Positions 27,901 through 36,975 of a DNA stretch of 64,000 bases are shown one piece after another (the stretch's first letter is position 1; the number at the start of each line of letters is the position of its first letter). A program made the position numbers and the translations under genes. The notes under the pieces were generated by a model. The model was given only the letters and a program-made list of their open reading frames with translations. It ran no database searches and was not told the DNA's origin. Source of the DNA: Watersipora subatra (lineage: Eukaryota > Bryozoa > Gymnolaemata > Cheilostomatida > Watersiporidae); NCBI RefSeq assembly GCF_963576615.1, contig NC_088708.1, positions 44,193,196-44,257,195 of the forward strand, read 5' to 3'.

Positions 27901-30900
27901 GTAAATTTATCTACTAATAAATACATGGACTTGTGACAGTGCTCTGATAGCTTGAACGCTCTGATAACTCGAACACCTTTTTCTATCCTTTCCCACAATC
28001 CTCGATCTTTTCAGGCATGATAATATGATAGTTTTACCAGCTGCCAAGTCACGCGATAACTATCGATGAACTCTGTCTGCTCATTGATAATTCGATACTA
28101 TCGCTATCGGTGGGATAACTCCAACGAAAGTCGATAACACCTTTTCAAACAACAAATGCCATCCCTAGTGTGTATCATTATATTTCTATATAGAGATTGT
28201 GTATCATTATATTTCTATATAGAGGGTGTGTATCATTATATTTCTATATAGAGATTGTGTATCATTATATTTCTATATAGAGATTGTGTATCATTATATT
28301 TCTGTATAGAGGTTGTGTATCATTATATTTCTATATAGAGGGTGTGTATCATTATATTTCTAAAAAGAGGGTGTGTATCATTATATTTCTATATAGAGGG
28401 TGTGTATCATTATATTTCTAAATGGAGGGTGTGTATCATATTTCTAAAAAGAGAGTGTGTATCATTATATTTCTATATAGAGATTGTGTATCATTATATT
28501 TCTGTATGGAGGTTGTGTATCATTATATTTCTAAAAAGAGGGTGTGTATCATTGTATTTCTATATAGAGATTGTGTATCATTATATTTCTGTATAGAGAT
28601 TGTGTATCATTATATTTGTAAACTGCGAGTATTCATAATTATGGATTGCTCACAAATTTCTACCGAAAATCTAATATCTTTGGTGTTTGTAGACTCTGCT
28701 AAGTGTGCCATATGCCATGGGAAAGTCATTGCCAGCGGTAAGACAACCAGACTGACTCAGTAAATACCAATACTGCTTTCTGATGGAAGTCGCAGCACTA
28801 ACTTCAAGTTCTGTGATGGTTGAATATCTATTTGTAGATTTGAGATGCAGCGCAGATATCACAGTCTTTTACTGTCACCATGTTTTTCATATGGATTGTC
28901 TTCCAGTCACTTGCTCAGTAAGTCACGCGCGTGGTTACACCACAAACTCACATCTATTTTCACCTGTTTTATTCTCCCCAACCCGGAGGTGATGATAATA
29001 TCAATTCGATATTTTAGTTGCCTGGCTGCGTATGCAAAGGGAGGTTAGAATACATTTTTGTTGCACTGGCAGTTCAAACTACTAGTGCCTAGAATCTACT
29101 AACTGCCTACCCTATCTGCCTAACCGATCTTCCTCACCTATGCACCTAGCCTATGTACCTTCCCTATCTGCCTAGCCTATCTTCCTCACCTATGCACCTA
29201 GCCTATGTACCTTCCCTATCTGCCTAGCCTATCTTCCACTCTTATGCACCTAGCCTATGTACCTTCCCTATCTGCCTAGCCGATCTTCCTCACCTATGCA
29301 CCCAGCCTATGTACCTTCCCTATCTGCCTAGCCGATCTTCCTCACCTATGCACCCAGCCTATGTACCTTCCCTATCTGCCTAGCCGATCTTCCTCACCTA
29401 TGCACCTAGCCTATGTACCTTCCCTATCTGCCTAGCCTATCTTCCTCACCTATGTACCTTCCCTATCTGCCTAGCCGATCTTCCTCACCTATGCACCTAG
29501 CCTATGTACCTTCCCTATCTGCCTAGCCTATCTTCCTCACCTATGTACCTTCCCTATCTGCCTAGCCTATCTTCCTCACCTATGTACCTTCCCTATCTGC
29601 CTAGCCGATCTTCCTCACCTATGCACCTAGCCTATGTACCTTCCCTATCTGCCTAGCCGATCTTCCTCACCTATGCACCTAGCCTATGTACCTACCCTAT
29701 CTACCTAGCCTATCTGCCAAGCCTATGTACTTCACCACATTTTTCTTAGCAAACAATGAATGCAGTTAGTCTCTCTCCACTTTAGTCACCGCTGCAACTG
29801 ATAATTGCTTATACTATGAGTTGTTACTCGCCGTACGAGAGAAAAAGTCGTGCACTGAGACACATACTCAAAGATTCTACTATGCAGTGTATTTCATAGG
29901 AAGATACACTCAAAAATTCAATCTCTTCTAACACATAACATGCAGATCTCGAAACTAATTATCTGCCTAGTTTTTGTATTTATAGATCTCTGCTTTTTTA
30001 ATCATTTAGTTTACCAGGTTTATATATACATGCATATATATATATATTTATATATATATATAATTTGTATATAATATATATAATATATACATAATCTATA
30101 TATATTATATATATATAAATCTCAAAGTTTGTATGTGTGTGTAGTATGGTATGGTATGTCCAGCTATGGCTATTAAGTCTTGGAATTAAAATCTCGCTTT
30201 CTGCTGGATTTGAACTCACGAAGATCGTAATCGCAGGTTTGTAATCCAATTGTCTAACCATGAGTTTACGAAGGCTCTCACAATGCATACATGTAGATCT
30301 TACTATATACTTTATACACCTTTTCCGATTTCACGTATTTTCCGATTTCACGTAATTGAAACTCTATTGACTCTTTGAAACGCGATGCTTTTCCATCCTC
30401 GCCGTACTAGGGCTAATTCGTTTTCCGCGGAATGATATTAGCAAAGATTTATCTCGAAATTAAAGTTTGGCGATTATATCTCAGTTCAGCATCATCCGTT
30501 ATAATAAAAACACAAACGCGAACAGATTAGTGATAAAATTTTAGTTAAAAAGTTACTAGTAAGCGTACTAAAATTTTCTTCGAGTATGCTTTTAGTAAGT
30601 TAAATTCATCTAAGTTAGATTCAGCGTTTATGTTACACGTCTGTCTAGAAAGTAAAAACTCTGCACGTAGTACATTGTAATGTTACATTTTCTTGCAGAT
30701 TTTACAAAATACACTAAAGCTATTGTAGGTAACTATAGTTTCTAAGGTTAATGTATTGTTTTGTTACTACTTTTTAATGTTGATGATTTTTAATAGGCAG
30801 TGATTGCATTAGATAATCACTTTGGGTTTCTATACCACTCTATGCGTCGATCCAATATTTTTGCCTTATGATGCCAACACTGAAACAAACTAAAATCATA

Positions 30901-31349
30901 TAATCGTATGCCAAATAATTTTTCATCGTAATCGTAGCAAAGCAGACTATATTTAGCCATTACTTGCTAATGATTTCACATTTACATTTGAACACCTTTA
31001 CAGCTTTACTTTTCCTCTTAATTTATTTCAAGTCTTCTTTCATGATTTGAAATTTAAAGTTACAGTTTGAAAACCTTTAGTTGTTTTCTTTTTTCTCTTC
31101 ACTTGAACTGCCCAAAAAAACAACTTCTGTCATGATATGAAGTTTAAAAGTTAGAATGGTTGTGTTGTATATGTTAAATAAAAATAAATTTTCTGTCCAA
31201 AGACTTTTTTATTACCCGGGCATTCTACTAGAATGTATATAAAAATCGCCCTTGGTCGATCTGGTCAACAAAGAAAAGCTAGACGTCAGAAGTGGTATTC
31301 GATCCCACGCCTAAAGATGTAAACTGGAACTTGAATGCATATTTATACA

Positions 31350-31417
<68 letters not shown>

Positions 31418-31759
31418 ATATATATATATATATACGGTGTATTTATACACCATATATATATGGTATATGTATATGTGGTATATATATATGGTATATATAC
31501 GGTACATTTACAGTATATATATATGTATATATATGTACAGTATATATACTATATATACGATATATATATATATGGTATATATACCTATACCATATATATA
31601 TATACGGTATATATGTACGGTATATACATGCGACATTAAAAGATATTATTTTGTTTCAGGATGCTTGTATCGATGTAGATTGAAAAGAATTGCTGTTTTT
31701 TGCAGGAAACGTGCGCCATATGCAATGCACAGAAACGCTCACCTGGATTGTCAAGTTGA
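21763..31759 (+). CDS. vps41: Vps41, HOPS complex subunit, 3' part (seven exons)
   Basis: Joined exons 21763-21955, 23473-23613, 25363-25499, 25804-25903, 28693-28737, 28838-28917 and 31706-31759 encode about 249 residues, the C-terminal third of a family that is about 850 residues long in vertebrates. Reading frame and phase agree at every junction, all introns are GT-AG, and the product matches remembered animal Vps41 through motifs such as [27 protein letters not shown] and the LREDCQKIL stretch. The first exons encode clathrin-heavy-chain-type helical repeats; the last three form a RING-H2 finger ([17 protein letters not shown]). In other animals Vps41 helps the HOPS complex tether late endosomes and autophagosomes to lysosomes. 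The 5' exons, which should cover the WD40 part, were not found in this window and may lie beyond the satellite. The coding part looks intact. Confidence 0.93.
21979..22171. repeat. Diverged 36-38-bp minisatellite in vps41 intron
   Basis: About five degraded copies of a unit of the form AATAAGGCTATAT, GTATGT, TATAGCTA. The spacing varies, so this is an old, decaying tandem repeat. Confidence 0.75.
22172..23472 (+). other. vps41 intron, remainder
   Basis: Intron sequence between exons a and b with no further gene. A short doubled motif AGTAAACACAGTAC lies near 22930-22955. The 67- and 66-codon frames here show no family features. Confidence 0.6.
23473..23613 (+). CDS. vps41: vps41 exon b (helical repeat region)
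   Basis: Acceptor TATTTCAG, donor GTTAGTAC. It encodes [20 protein letters not shown] then [20 protein letters not shown] and YSLEKP, a strong match to the Vps41 segment containing the RMGN and EFAKEQ-type motifs. Both ends are phase 1. Confidence 0.93.
23614..24336 (+). other. vps41 intron, unique part
   Basis: Intronic sequence upstream of the inverted-repeat element at 24337. Nothing recognisable; the 89-codon minus frame at 23875-24144 has no supporting feature. Confidence 0.55.
24337..25190. mobile_element. Inverted-repeat DNA transposon (MITE-like), 854 bp
   Basis: Terminal inverted repeats of about 130 bp, over 90% alike by eye, begin AGGTTGACTTGCAA and end TTGCAAGTCAACCT. A TAA direct repeat flanks it (24334-24336 and 25191-25193; the left side could also be read as TTAA). 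TAA would suit PIF/Harbinger-type insertion and TTAA piggyBac-type; I cannot decide. No transposase is present. It sits in a vps41 intron about 170 bp before exon c. Confidence 0.8.
25363..25499 (+). CDS. vps41: vps41 exon c (helical repeat region)
   Basis: Acceptor TTCCCTTACAG, donor GTTTGTGC; begins in phase 1 and ends in phase 0. It encodes [40 protein letters not shown] and DYNLQ, the most conserved part of Vps41 visible here. Confidence 0.95.
25593..25631 (+). CDS. vps41: Possible 39-nt vps41 microexon
   Basis: A 39-base open stretch between a plausible acceptor (GGCCTTCAG) and a good donor (GTTAGTATG), phase 0 at both ends. If included it would insert [13 protein letters not shown] between DYNLQ and ISLREDC without shifting the frame. 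The Vps41 proteins I know have no insert here, so it is either an alternative exon or chance. It is not counted in the seven-exon model. Confidence 0.35.
25804..25903 (+). CDS. vps41: vps41 exon d (linker before RING)
   Basis: Acceptor TTCTTCTTTAG, donor GTGTGTATC. It encodes [20 protein letters not shown] then [13 protein letters not shown], colinear with the family segment that leads to the RING finger. Its 3' end (ATAGAGG plus donor) is the sequence repeated in the 29-bp minisatellite just downstream. Confidence 0.92.
25896..26354. repeat. 29-bp minisatellite, left part
   Basis: About 14 copies of a 29-bp unit, GAGGGTGTGTATCATTATAT followed by TTCTAAATA. The first copy overlaps the end of vps41 exon d and its donor site, so each unit carries a near-exact copy of the AGAGG/GTGTGTATC splice junction. 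Units vary as AAATA, AAATG or ATATA before GAGG. Confidence 0.93.
26355..28167. mobile_element. hAT-like transposon inserted in the minisatellite
   Basis: The element begins TAGGGTTGCACG and ends GCCATCCCTA, imperfect inverted ends, and is flanked by an exact 8-bp direct repeat GTGTGTAT (26347-26354 and 28168-28175) taken from the minisatellite unit. The hAT-derived parts are about 26355-26458 and 28000-28167, both rich in CGATAG or CTATCG motifs. The middle is a nested fold-back. No transposase is visible. Confidence 0.82.
26459..28000. mobile_element. Nested fold-back of two inverted TIR elements
   Basis: The left element (26459-27220) begins CAGTCAAACATGGATGACTC after TA and ends with the inverted form, TATGTTTGACTG. 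A second copy lies inverted from about 27266 to 28000 and lacks its outer end. The two copies pair along nearly their whole length (about 740 bp) around a 45-base spacer. CAG-starting ends, a TA on the left, and repeated AACTCGAAC motifs are like the ends of pogo/Tigger-type Tc1-mariner relatives, but no transposase is present to prove this. Confidence 0.75.
28168..28620. repeat. 29-bp minisatellite, right part
   Basis: About 15 further copies of the 29-bp unit, here mostly with TTCTATATAGAG or TTCTGTATAGAG and GATTGTGTATC variants. The array was once continuous with the part ending at 26354 and was split by the transposon. The 84- and 113-codon frames here are translations of the repeat. Confidence 0.92.
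28693..28737 (+). CDS. vps41: vps41 exon e (first RING cysteines)
   Basis: Acceptor GTGTTTGTAG, donor GTAAGACA, 45 bases, phase 1 at both ends. It encodes [19 protein letters not shown] gives the first zinc-binding pair of the RING finger. Confidence 0.9.
28838..28917 (+). CDS. vps41: vps41 exon f (RING-H2 core)
   Basis: Acceptor CTATTTGTAG, donor GTAAGTC. It encodes [20 protein letters not shown] and CLPVTCS. The C-x-H-x2-H-x2-C pattern matches the RING-H2 core of Vps41 (known form CRHMFHKEC). Confidence 0.94.
28918..29095 (+). other. Start of last vps41 intron
   Basis: Short unique intronic stretch between donor GTAAGTC and the 52-bp minisatellite; nothing recognised. Confidence 0.6.
29096..29735. 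repeat. 52-bp minisatellite in last vps41 intron
   Basis: About a dozen copies of a 52-bp unit containing CCCTATCTGCCTAGCC, TTCCTCACCTATGCACC and TAGCCTATGTACCTT. Some copies lack the ATGCACCTAGCCT part and are shorter, so the array mixes long and short units. It is pyrimidine-rich on the + strand. Confidence 0.92.
30000..30115. repeat. TA-rich simple sequence, tail of the SINE
   Basis: (TA)n with ATATATTTATATA interruptions. It directly adjoins the 3' end of the minus-strand SINE and may be its microsatellite tail. Confidence 0.75.
30118..30295 (-). mobile_element. tRNA-derived SINE
   Basis: On the minus strand a tRNA-like head (about 30280 to 30202) shows a degraded A box around CATGGTTAGACAATTGG and a B box GAGTTCAAATCC, followed by a non-tRNA body and a TA-rich tail. 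I do not recognise the SINE family and cannot assign the parent tRNA. Confidence 0.6.
30296..31286 (+). other. Last vps41 intron, unique part
   Basis: No gene or element recognised. TTTTCCGATTTCACGTA occurs twice in tandem near 30320-30355. Confidence 0.55.
31287..31345 (-). pseudogene. tRNA-Leu relic in vps41 intron
   Basis: GTCAGAAGTGGTATTCGATC and the following CCCACGCCTAAAGATGTAAACTG are clearly the 3' half (T arm and variable arm) of the tRNA-Leu repeated from 33020 on, in the same orientation. The copy fades after about 59 bases into TA repeats. It shares GTGGTATTCG (not GTGGGATTCG) and the flank AAAGCTA with the first array copy at 33020. Confidence 0.8.
31348..31640. repeat. TA and TATATGG microsatellite
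   Basis: A long (TA)n run (31350-31435) followed by impure repeats of GGTATATATATG or CATATATATA. Its 115- and 151-codon tyrosine/isoleucine frames are repeat artefacts, though one runs through the last vps41 exon in another frame. Confidence 0.93.
31706..31759 (+). CDS. vps41: vps41 last exon
   Basis: Acceptor GTTTTTTGCAG; encodes [17 protein letters not shown] and a TGA stop. CAIC supplies the last zinc-binding pair of the RING finger, and the short tail after it is usual for the family. Confidence 0.93.
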   Translation, partial: ETCAICNAQKRSPGLSS

Positions 31760-32804
31760 ACCTATTAGGGACAAGCTGGCTAACGACTAATGTGATATAT
31801 CGCTATATTTTATGAGAATCTACATCTTTATACTGATGACATTACCAATTCATTTTATGTTATTTTTCCAACATTTTCTTTTCTACCACATCAACGCCTA
31901 AAATGATAAATGTCAGCCTTTATGTCTTGGTGGTCGCATTCAGTGATCTCCCGTCTCTAGAGGTAGCTTTTCTGTGCAGTGATTCAGTAGAAGTCATGGT
32001 AATTTATTAGCCTTTCCTATGAATTTATCCCAGTGTTGAAAGTGTTAAAGATGTCAAAAGTGGGTAGCTTCAGCCTTTTCACAACATCATGTATTCATGG
32101 TATTCATTAAGTTATGTGTTCCTTTACTTGTCAAAAGTAAAATTAACAACCGTCATAAATAGCAGACCTCTGAGGTGTATTACAATGTAGCACAGGCTAT
32201 GTGCTAATTATTGTACAAGCGAAGCGTGTACCCTTGCCAAACTTGTGCACCTTTGAACTGAGTGCATCTAGTAATTATATGTGTAACCATTCAAACGAAG
32301 CCTAAGATCATCAGTCAACTTATTCAGTTTGAATAGTTGCTGTGGAGATAATACGATCAAGAATTCATCGGTGAGGAACAATTGGTTGATATGATGTTGT
32401 TTGATATGATACATACATGTGGTTTTACAACGATGAAAGACTTCCTTTTTCACACATCAATCACCCAGATGATGAAGCCAATGCTAGCGCATGTATATAC
32501 ATGTATGACAATGTATAAACATTCTTTCTTTTTCATTGCCCAATTTTATGAACTATTTTGAATATTTTTTAGTTTTATTTACGTTATCTTGATGTCAAAA
32601 AGTGAGCATACCAAGTAAGGAGGCGCAGGTTGATGTGTTACACGATAAATTTTTATTTAGGTAAGCACAAGTGCTTACAAGGGGACAATTCACTCAGACA
32701 CAATGTTGGAAGTGAGGGCGCAGAACACTTTTCAACAATAAATCAGAAATATGCACCATTAGAATGCCAAGGAAAAATTAGTAGTGTATCCTTTGGACTG
32801 GTGA
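31760..32804 (+). other. vps41 3' UTR and downstream DNA
   Basis: No AATAAA occurs soon after the stop. The first I find is at 32737-32742, almost 1 kb on, so the poly(A) site is either there or uses a variant signal. No other gene seen. Confidence 0.5.
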
Positions 32805-33019
32805 CTCGGAAACAATAAAATTGAGGTGGCAAAATTGAAATCCTATACTAATATAATAGAAAACTAAGAAAACTCAAATCTGCTGAGAAGACATGCTCGC
32901 TCTAATTGGGCAACAAGAAAGTAACTGCTTTTAAGAAGTTAGAAGCGAAACCACTAAAGGAACTTGAATCTGCCCAAAAAACACGCTAGGTATATTTAGT
33001 TGGGCAAAAAAAGCTAAAT

Positions 33020-33095
33020 GTCAGAAGTGGTATTCGAACCGACACATACGAATGTGGTCTGAGACCTGAATGCAGCGCATTCGACCATCCTGAAC
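33020..33095 (-). pseudogene. tRNA-Leu relic, left-most array copy
   Basis: Strongly diverged, 76 nt, with altered T arm (CGAACCGACACATACG) and variable arm. The anticodon region TTCAGGT is still readable. Confidence 0.75.
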
Positions 33096-33416
33096 CAGTA
33101 GAGCTTTGTGAATAAAGGATTTTTACCTCAAATCTTTGAAATATAGATCCAATCATGATACAACACCATCAAACATTGTGTTGAAATAATGAAATGAAAA
33201 ATTACTATGACTAAGAAAATGAAATAGTACTATGGAGATACTTACGGCCAAGTGATAGTACAAAGTCAAGTGAAATGGTTAAACCTAGAAACACTGAGAT
33301 GATGGACTTAGTCTAGTTAAATCGAAATATACGCTAATATAACAGAAAACTAAAGCGAGTCAAATTTTCTGAGAACACAACCTTGTTCAATTTGGGTAAC
33401 AAAAGAATGCCTGTAT

Positions 33417-33499
33417 ATCAGAAGTGGGATACGAACCCATGCCTACAGATGTAAACAGCATTCTGAACGCAGCTCCTTAGACCACTCAACCATCCTGAC
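33417..33499 (-). pseudogene. tRNA-Leu-like, B/C hybrid
   Basis: T arm as in type B (GGGATACGAACCC) but anticodon and D arms as in type C (AACAGCATTCTGAACGCAG, CTCAACC). The 5' end is GTCAGG as in type A. Confidence 0.75.
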
Positions 33500-33807
33500 C
33501 ATGTAGAGCTTTGGGAATAAAAAATTTGTCGATCATAACTCTGAAATATAGATCCAATCACGATACATCACCATCGACTTTGTTTAGAAACAAAAAAAGG
33601 GAAATTTAGTAAGGAAACACTAGAATGAGACGCATATGACCAACTGATGTGAAATTTCAAGTGAAAAGGTTTAAGCTAAAAACACTGAGATGATGAGAAT
33701 AGTGTAGTGAAGTTGAAATATACGCTAATATAACAGAAAACTAAAGCGAGATAAATTTGCTGAGAAAGCGACCTTGCTCAATTTGAGTAAGGAAATAATG
33801 TCTGTAT

Positions 33808-33884
33808 GTCAGAAGTGGGATTCTAACCCGCACCCACAGATTTAGACTGCTGCCTGAACCCAGCGCCTTGGACCATTCCCTGAC
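33808..33884 (-). pseudogene. tRNA-Leu relic, type E-like, shortened
   Basis: 77 nt. The D arm is damaged (GACCATTCCCTGAC) and the T loop reads GATTCTAACC on the + strand. Confidence 0.7.
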
Positions 33885-34190
33885 CCCATAGAGCTCAAGA
33901 AATAAAAAGATCTGTTGATCAGAGCTCGGAATTATAAGTCCAATGACGATACACCGCATATCAAAGATTGCGTTGAAATAATGAAATGGAAAATTACTAT
34001 GTAGACGCCAGAAAGAGACACATACGACCACGTGATGTATAATTTCAAACAAATTGGTTTAAGCTAAAACATTGAATTAGTAAAATTAAGGTAGTAAAAT
34101 GAAAAGTCCTGTACCAGTGTAACAGTAAACTAAACGAACTTTCATCTTCCAAAAAGCACGCTTGCTCAATATGATAAAAAGCGGTTATAA

Positions 34191-34273
34191 GTCAGAAGTG
34201 GGATTCGAACTCCCACCTACAGATGTGGACTGAAACTTGATTGCAGCGCCTTAGACCACTCGGCCACCCTGAC
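34191..34273 (-). pseudogene. tRNA-Leu-like type D with CAA anticodon
   Basis: Only locus whose anticodon loop reads ATCAAGT, giving CAA (also a leucine anticodon), not CAG. Its anticodon stem CTGCA/TTCAG has a C-T mismatch, and the T arm is shifted by two bases as in other type D loci, so it is probably not functional. Confidence 0.7.
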
Positions 34274-34568
34274 CATGCATAACTTAATTACCAACGATTT
34301 TTTTCTGAAATGTTATGAAATCAGATTATAACCGCATTAAAATTCCTCCAAACGTTGTATTGATATAAAAAAGTTACAGTACTATGGAGATACTTACGGC
34401 CAAGTGATAGTACAAAGTCAAGTGAAATGGTTAAACCTAGAAACACTGAGATGATGGACTTAGTCTAGTTAAATCGAAATATACGCTAATATAACAGAAA
34501 ACTAACGCGAGTCAAATTTTCTGAGAACACAACCCTGTTCAATTTGGGTAACAAAAGAATGCCTGTAT

Positions 34569-34651
34569 ATCAGAAGTGGGATACGAACCCATGCCTACAG
34601 ATGTAAACTGCATTCTGAACGCACATCCTTAGACAACTCAGCCATCCTGAT
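34569..34651 (-). pseudogene. tRNA-Leu-like type B
   Basis: Defines type B: anticodon loop TTCAGAA (CAG); acceptor ends A1 and T72 instead of G1 and C72, so pairing is kept. The D loop reads GAGTTGTC and so loses the G18-G19 pair, and T-loop GGTTCGTATCC departs from the B-box consensus. This copy reads GCACATCC in the D-stem side. Confidence 0.8.
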
Positions 34652-34956
34652 CATGTATAGCTTTTGGAATAAAAACTTGTCAATCGGAACTCTGAAATAT
34701 AAATCCAATCACGATACAACACCATCAAACTTTGTTTTGAAACAAAAAAATGAAAATTTTGTAAGGAAACACTAGACTGAGTTGCATATAACCATGTGAT
34801 GTAAGATTTCTAGTGAAATGGTTTAAGCTAAAAAGACTTAGTTATTAAAATTAATGTAGTACAATGAAAAATCCTGTACCAGTGTAACAGTAAACAAAAC
34901 GAACTTTCATCTGACAAAAAGCACGCTCGCTCAATATGATAAAAAAATGTTTACAT

Positions 34957-35039
34957 GTCAGAAGTGGGATTCGAACCCACGCCTACAGATGTAGACTGCG
35001 ACCTGAACGCAGCGCCTTAGACCACTCGGCCATCCTGAC
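34957..35039 (-). tRNA. tRNA-Leu(CAG), consensus copy
   Basis: An 83-nt class II tRNA. Acceptor GTCAGGA pairs with TTCTGAC; the A box reads TGGCCGAGTGG; anticodon stem CTGCG/CGCAG encloses TTCAGGT with anticodon CAG; the long variable arm CTACATCTGTAG forms a stem; T arm GTGGG/CCCAC encloses TTCGAAT (B box GGTTCGAATCC). It closely matches animal tRNA-Leu(CAG), needs no intron, and as usual does not encode CCA. Reference copy for the other type A entries. Confidence 0.93.
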
Positions 35040-35348
35040 CATGTACAGGTCGGAGAATAACGATTTTTTGTCTCAAAACTCTAAAATATTCATCATATCA
35101 GGTTGCAATGCCATCAAACATCGTGTTGAAATAATAGAATGAAATGTTACTATGGAAACACTTGAACGAAACACATATGACCATGTGAGGAAAGAAATCA
35201 AGTGAAATGTTTTAAGCCAAAAATACAGAAATGATGAAATTAGTGTAGTGAAATTAAAATGTACCCTAATATTGCAGAAAGCAGAAGAAAGTCAAATTTG
35301 CTGAGAAACCAACCTTGGTCAATTTGGGTAACAAAAGAATGCCTGTAT

Positions 35349-35431
35349 ATCAAAAGTGGGATACGAACCCATGCCTACAGATGTAAACTGCATTCTGAAC
35401 GCAGATCCTTAGACAACTCAGCCATCCTGAT
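35349..35431 (-). pseudogene. tRNA-Leu-like type B
   Basis: Type B with ATCAAAAG at the + strand start (weaker acceptor) and GCAGATCC. Confidence 0.78.
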
Positions 35432-35736
35432 CATGTATAGCTTTGGGAATAAAAACTTGTCAATCAGAACTCTGAAATATGAATCCAATCACGATACAAC
35501 ACCATCAAACTTTGTTTTGAAACAAAAAAATGAAAATTTTGTAAGGAAACACTAGACTGAGTTGCATATGACCATGTGATGTAAGATTTCTAGTGAAATG
35601 GTTTAAGCTAAAAAGACTTAGTTATTAAAATTAATGTAGTATAATGAAAAATCCTGTACCAGTGTAACAGTAAACTAAACGAACTTTCATCTGCCAAAAA
35701 GCACGCTTGCTCAATATGATAAAAGTCCGTTTACAT

Positions 35737-35819
35737 GTCAGAAGTGGGATTCGAACCGACGCCTACAGATGTAGAGTGCGACCTGAACGCAGCACCTTAG
35801 ACCACTCGACCATCCTGAC
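35737..35819 (-). pseudogene. tRNA-Leu(CAG) type A, mutated
   Basis: Differs from consensus in the T stem (GAACCGACG), variable arm (GAGTGCG), D stem (GCAGCACC) and D arm (CTCGACC). Anticodon CAG retained; function doubtful. Confidence 0.7.
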
Positions 35820-36125
35820 CATGTACAGCTCTAAGAATAAAGATTTCTTTCCTCAAAACTCTAAAATATACATCAAATCAGGTTGCAATACCATCAAACA
35901 TCGTGTTGAAATAATAGAATGAAAAGTTACTATGGAAACACTGGAACGAGACACATATGACCATGTGATGAAAAAAGTCAAGTGAAATGTTTTAAGCCGA
36001 AAATACAGAGATGATGAAATTAGTGTAGTGAAATTAAAATATACCCTAATATTGCAGAAAGCTGAAGAGAGTCAAATTTGCTGAGAAACCAACCTTGGTC
36101 AATTTGGGTAACAAAAAAACTGTAT

Positions 36126-36208
36126 GCCAAAACTGGGATTCGAACCCATGCCTACAGATGTAAACTGCATTTTGAACGCATCACTTTAGACTAATCAGTC
36201 ATCCTGAT
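36126..36208 (-). pseudogene. tRNA-Leu-like type C, diverged
   Basis: Type C acceptor side (GCCAAAACTGGG) with anticodon arm CTGCATTTTGAACGCA, making the anticodon loop TTCAAAA, which would read CAA; D arm TTTAGACTAATCAGTC strongly altered. Confidence 0.72.
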
Positions 36209-36513
36209 CCTGAGGACCTTTGGGAATAAAAGTTGGTCGATCAGAACTGTGAAATATATATCCAATCCTGGTACAACACCATCAAACATTGTTTTGAAAC
36301 AAGAAAATGAAAATTTGGTAAGGGAACACTAGAACGAGACGCATATGACCATGTGATGTAAGATTTCTAGTGAAATGGTTTAAGCTAAAAAGACTTAGTT
36401 ATTAAAATTAATGTAGTACAATGAAAAAACCTGTACCAGTGTAACAGTAAACTAAACGAACTTTCATCTGCCAAAAAGCACGCTTGCTCAATATGGTAAA
36501 AATCCATTTACAT

Positions 36514-36596
36514 GTCAGAAGTGGGATTCGAACCCACTCCTACAGATGTAGACTGCAACCTGAACGCAGCGCCTTAGACCACTCGGCCTCCCTGAC
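36514..36596 (-). pseudogene. tRNA-Leu(CAG) type A/D intermediate
   Basis: Type A except CCCACTCC in the variable-arm/T-stem joint, GCAACC in the anticodon stem and GGCCTCCCTGAC at the 5' end. Anticodon CAG; may still fold. Confidence 0.6.
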
Positions 36597-36892
36597 CATA
36601 CATAACTTAGTTACCAACGATTTTTTTCTGAAAAATTATGAAATCAGACTATAACTGCATTAAAATTCCTCCAAACTTTGTATTGATATAAAAAAAGTTA
36701 CAGTACTATGGAGATACTTAAGACCAAGTGATAGTAAAAAGTCAAGTGAAATGGTTAAACCTAGAAACACTGGGATGATGAACTTAATCTAGTTAAATTG
36801 AAATATACGCTAATATAACAGAAAACTAAAGCGAGTCAAATTTTCTGAGAACACAACCTTGTTCAATTTGGGTAACAAAAGAATGCCTGTAT

Positions 36893-36975
36893 ATCAGAAG
36901 TGGGATACGAACCCATGCCTACAGATGTAAACTGCATTCTGAACGCAGATCCTTAGACAACTCAGCCATCCTGAT
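36893..36975 (-). pseudogene. tRNA-Leu-like type B
   Basis: Standard type B with GCAGATCC; followed by an aberrant spacer start CATGTAGCGCTGTAGG. Confidence 0.78.

Noticed and set aside
28342-28763. Frames of 84 and 113 codons rich in VYHYIS.
   Set aside because: Repeat translations of the 29-bp minisatellite.
31292-31790. Long tyrosine/isoleucine frames of 115 and 151 codons.
   Set aside because: Produced by the TA microsatellite; the 151-codon frame runs over the last vps41 exon in a different reading frame.
32737-32742. AATAAA as the vps41 poly(A) signal.
   Set aside because: It is almost 1 kb past the stop in AT-rich DNA; without transcript evidence I do not call it.
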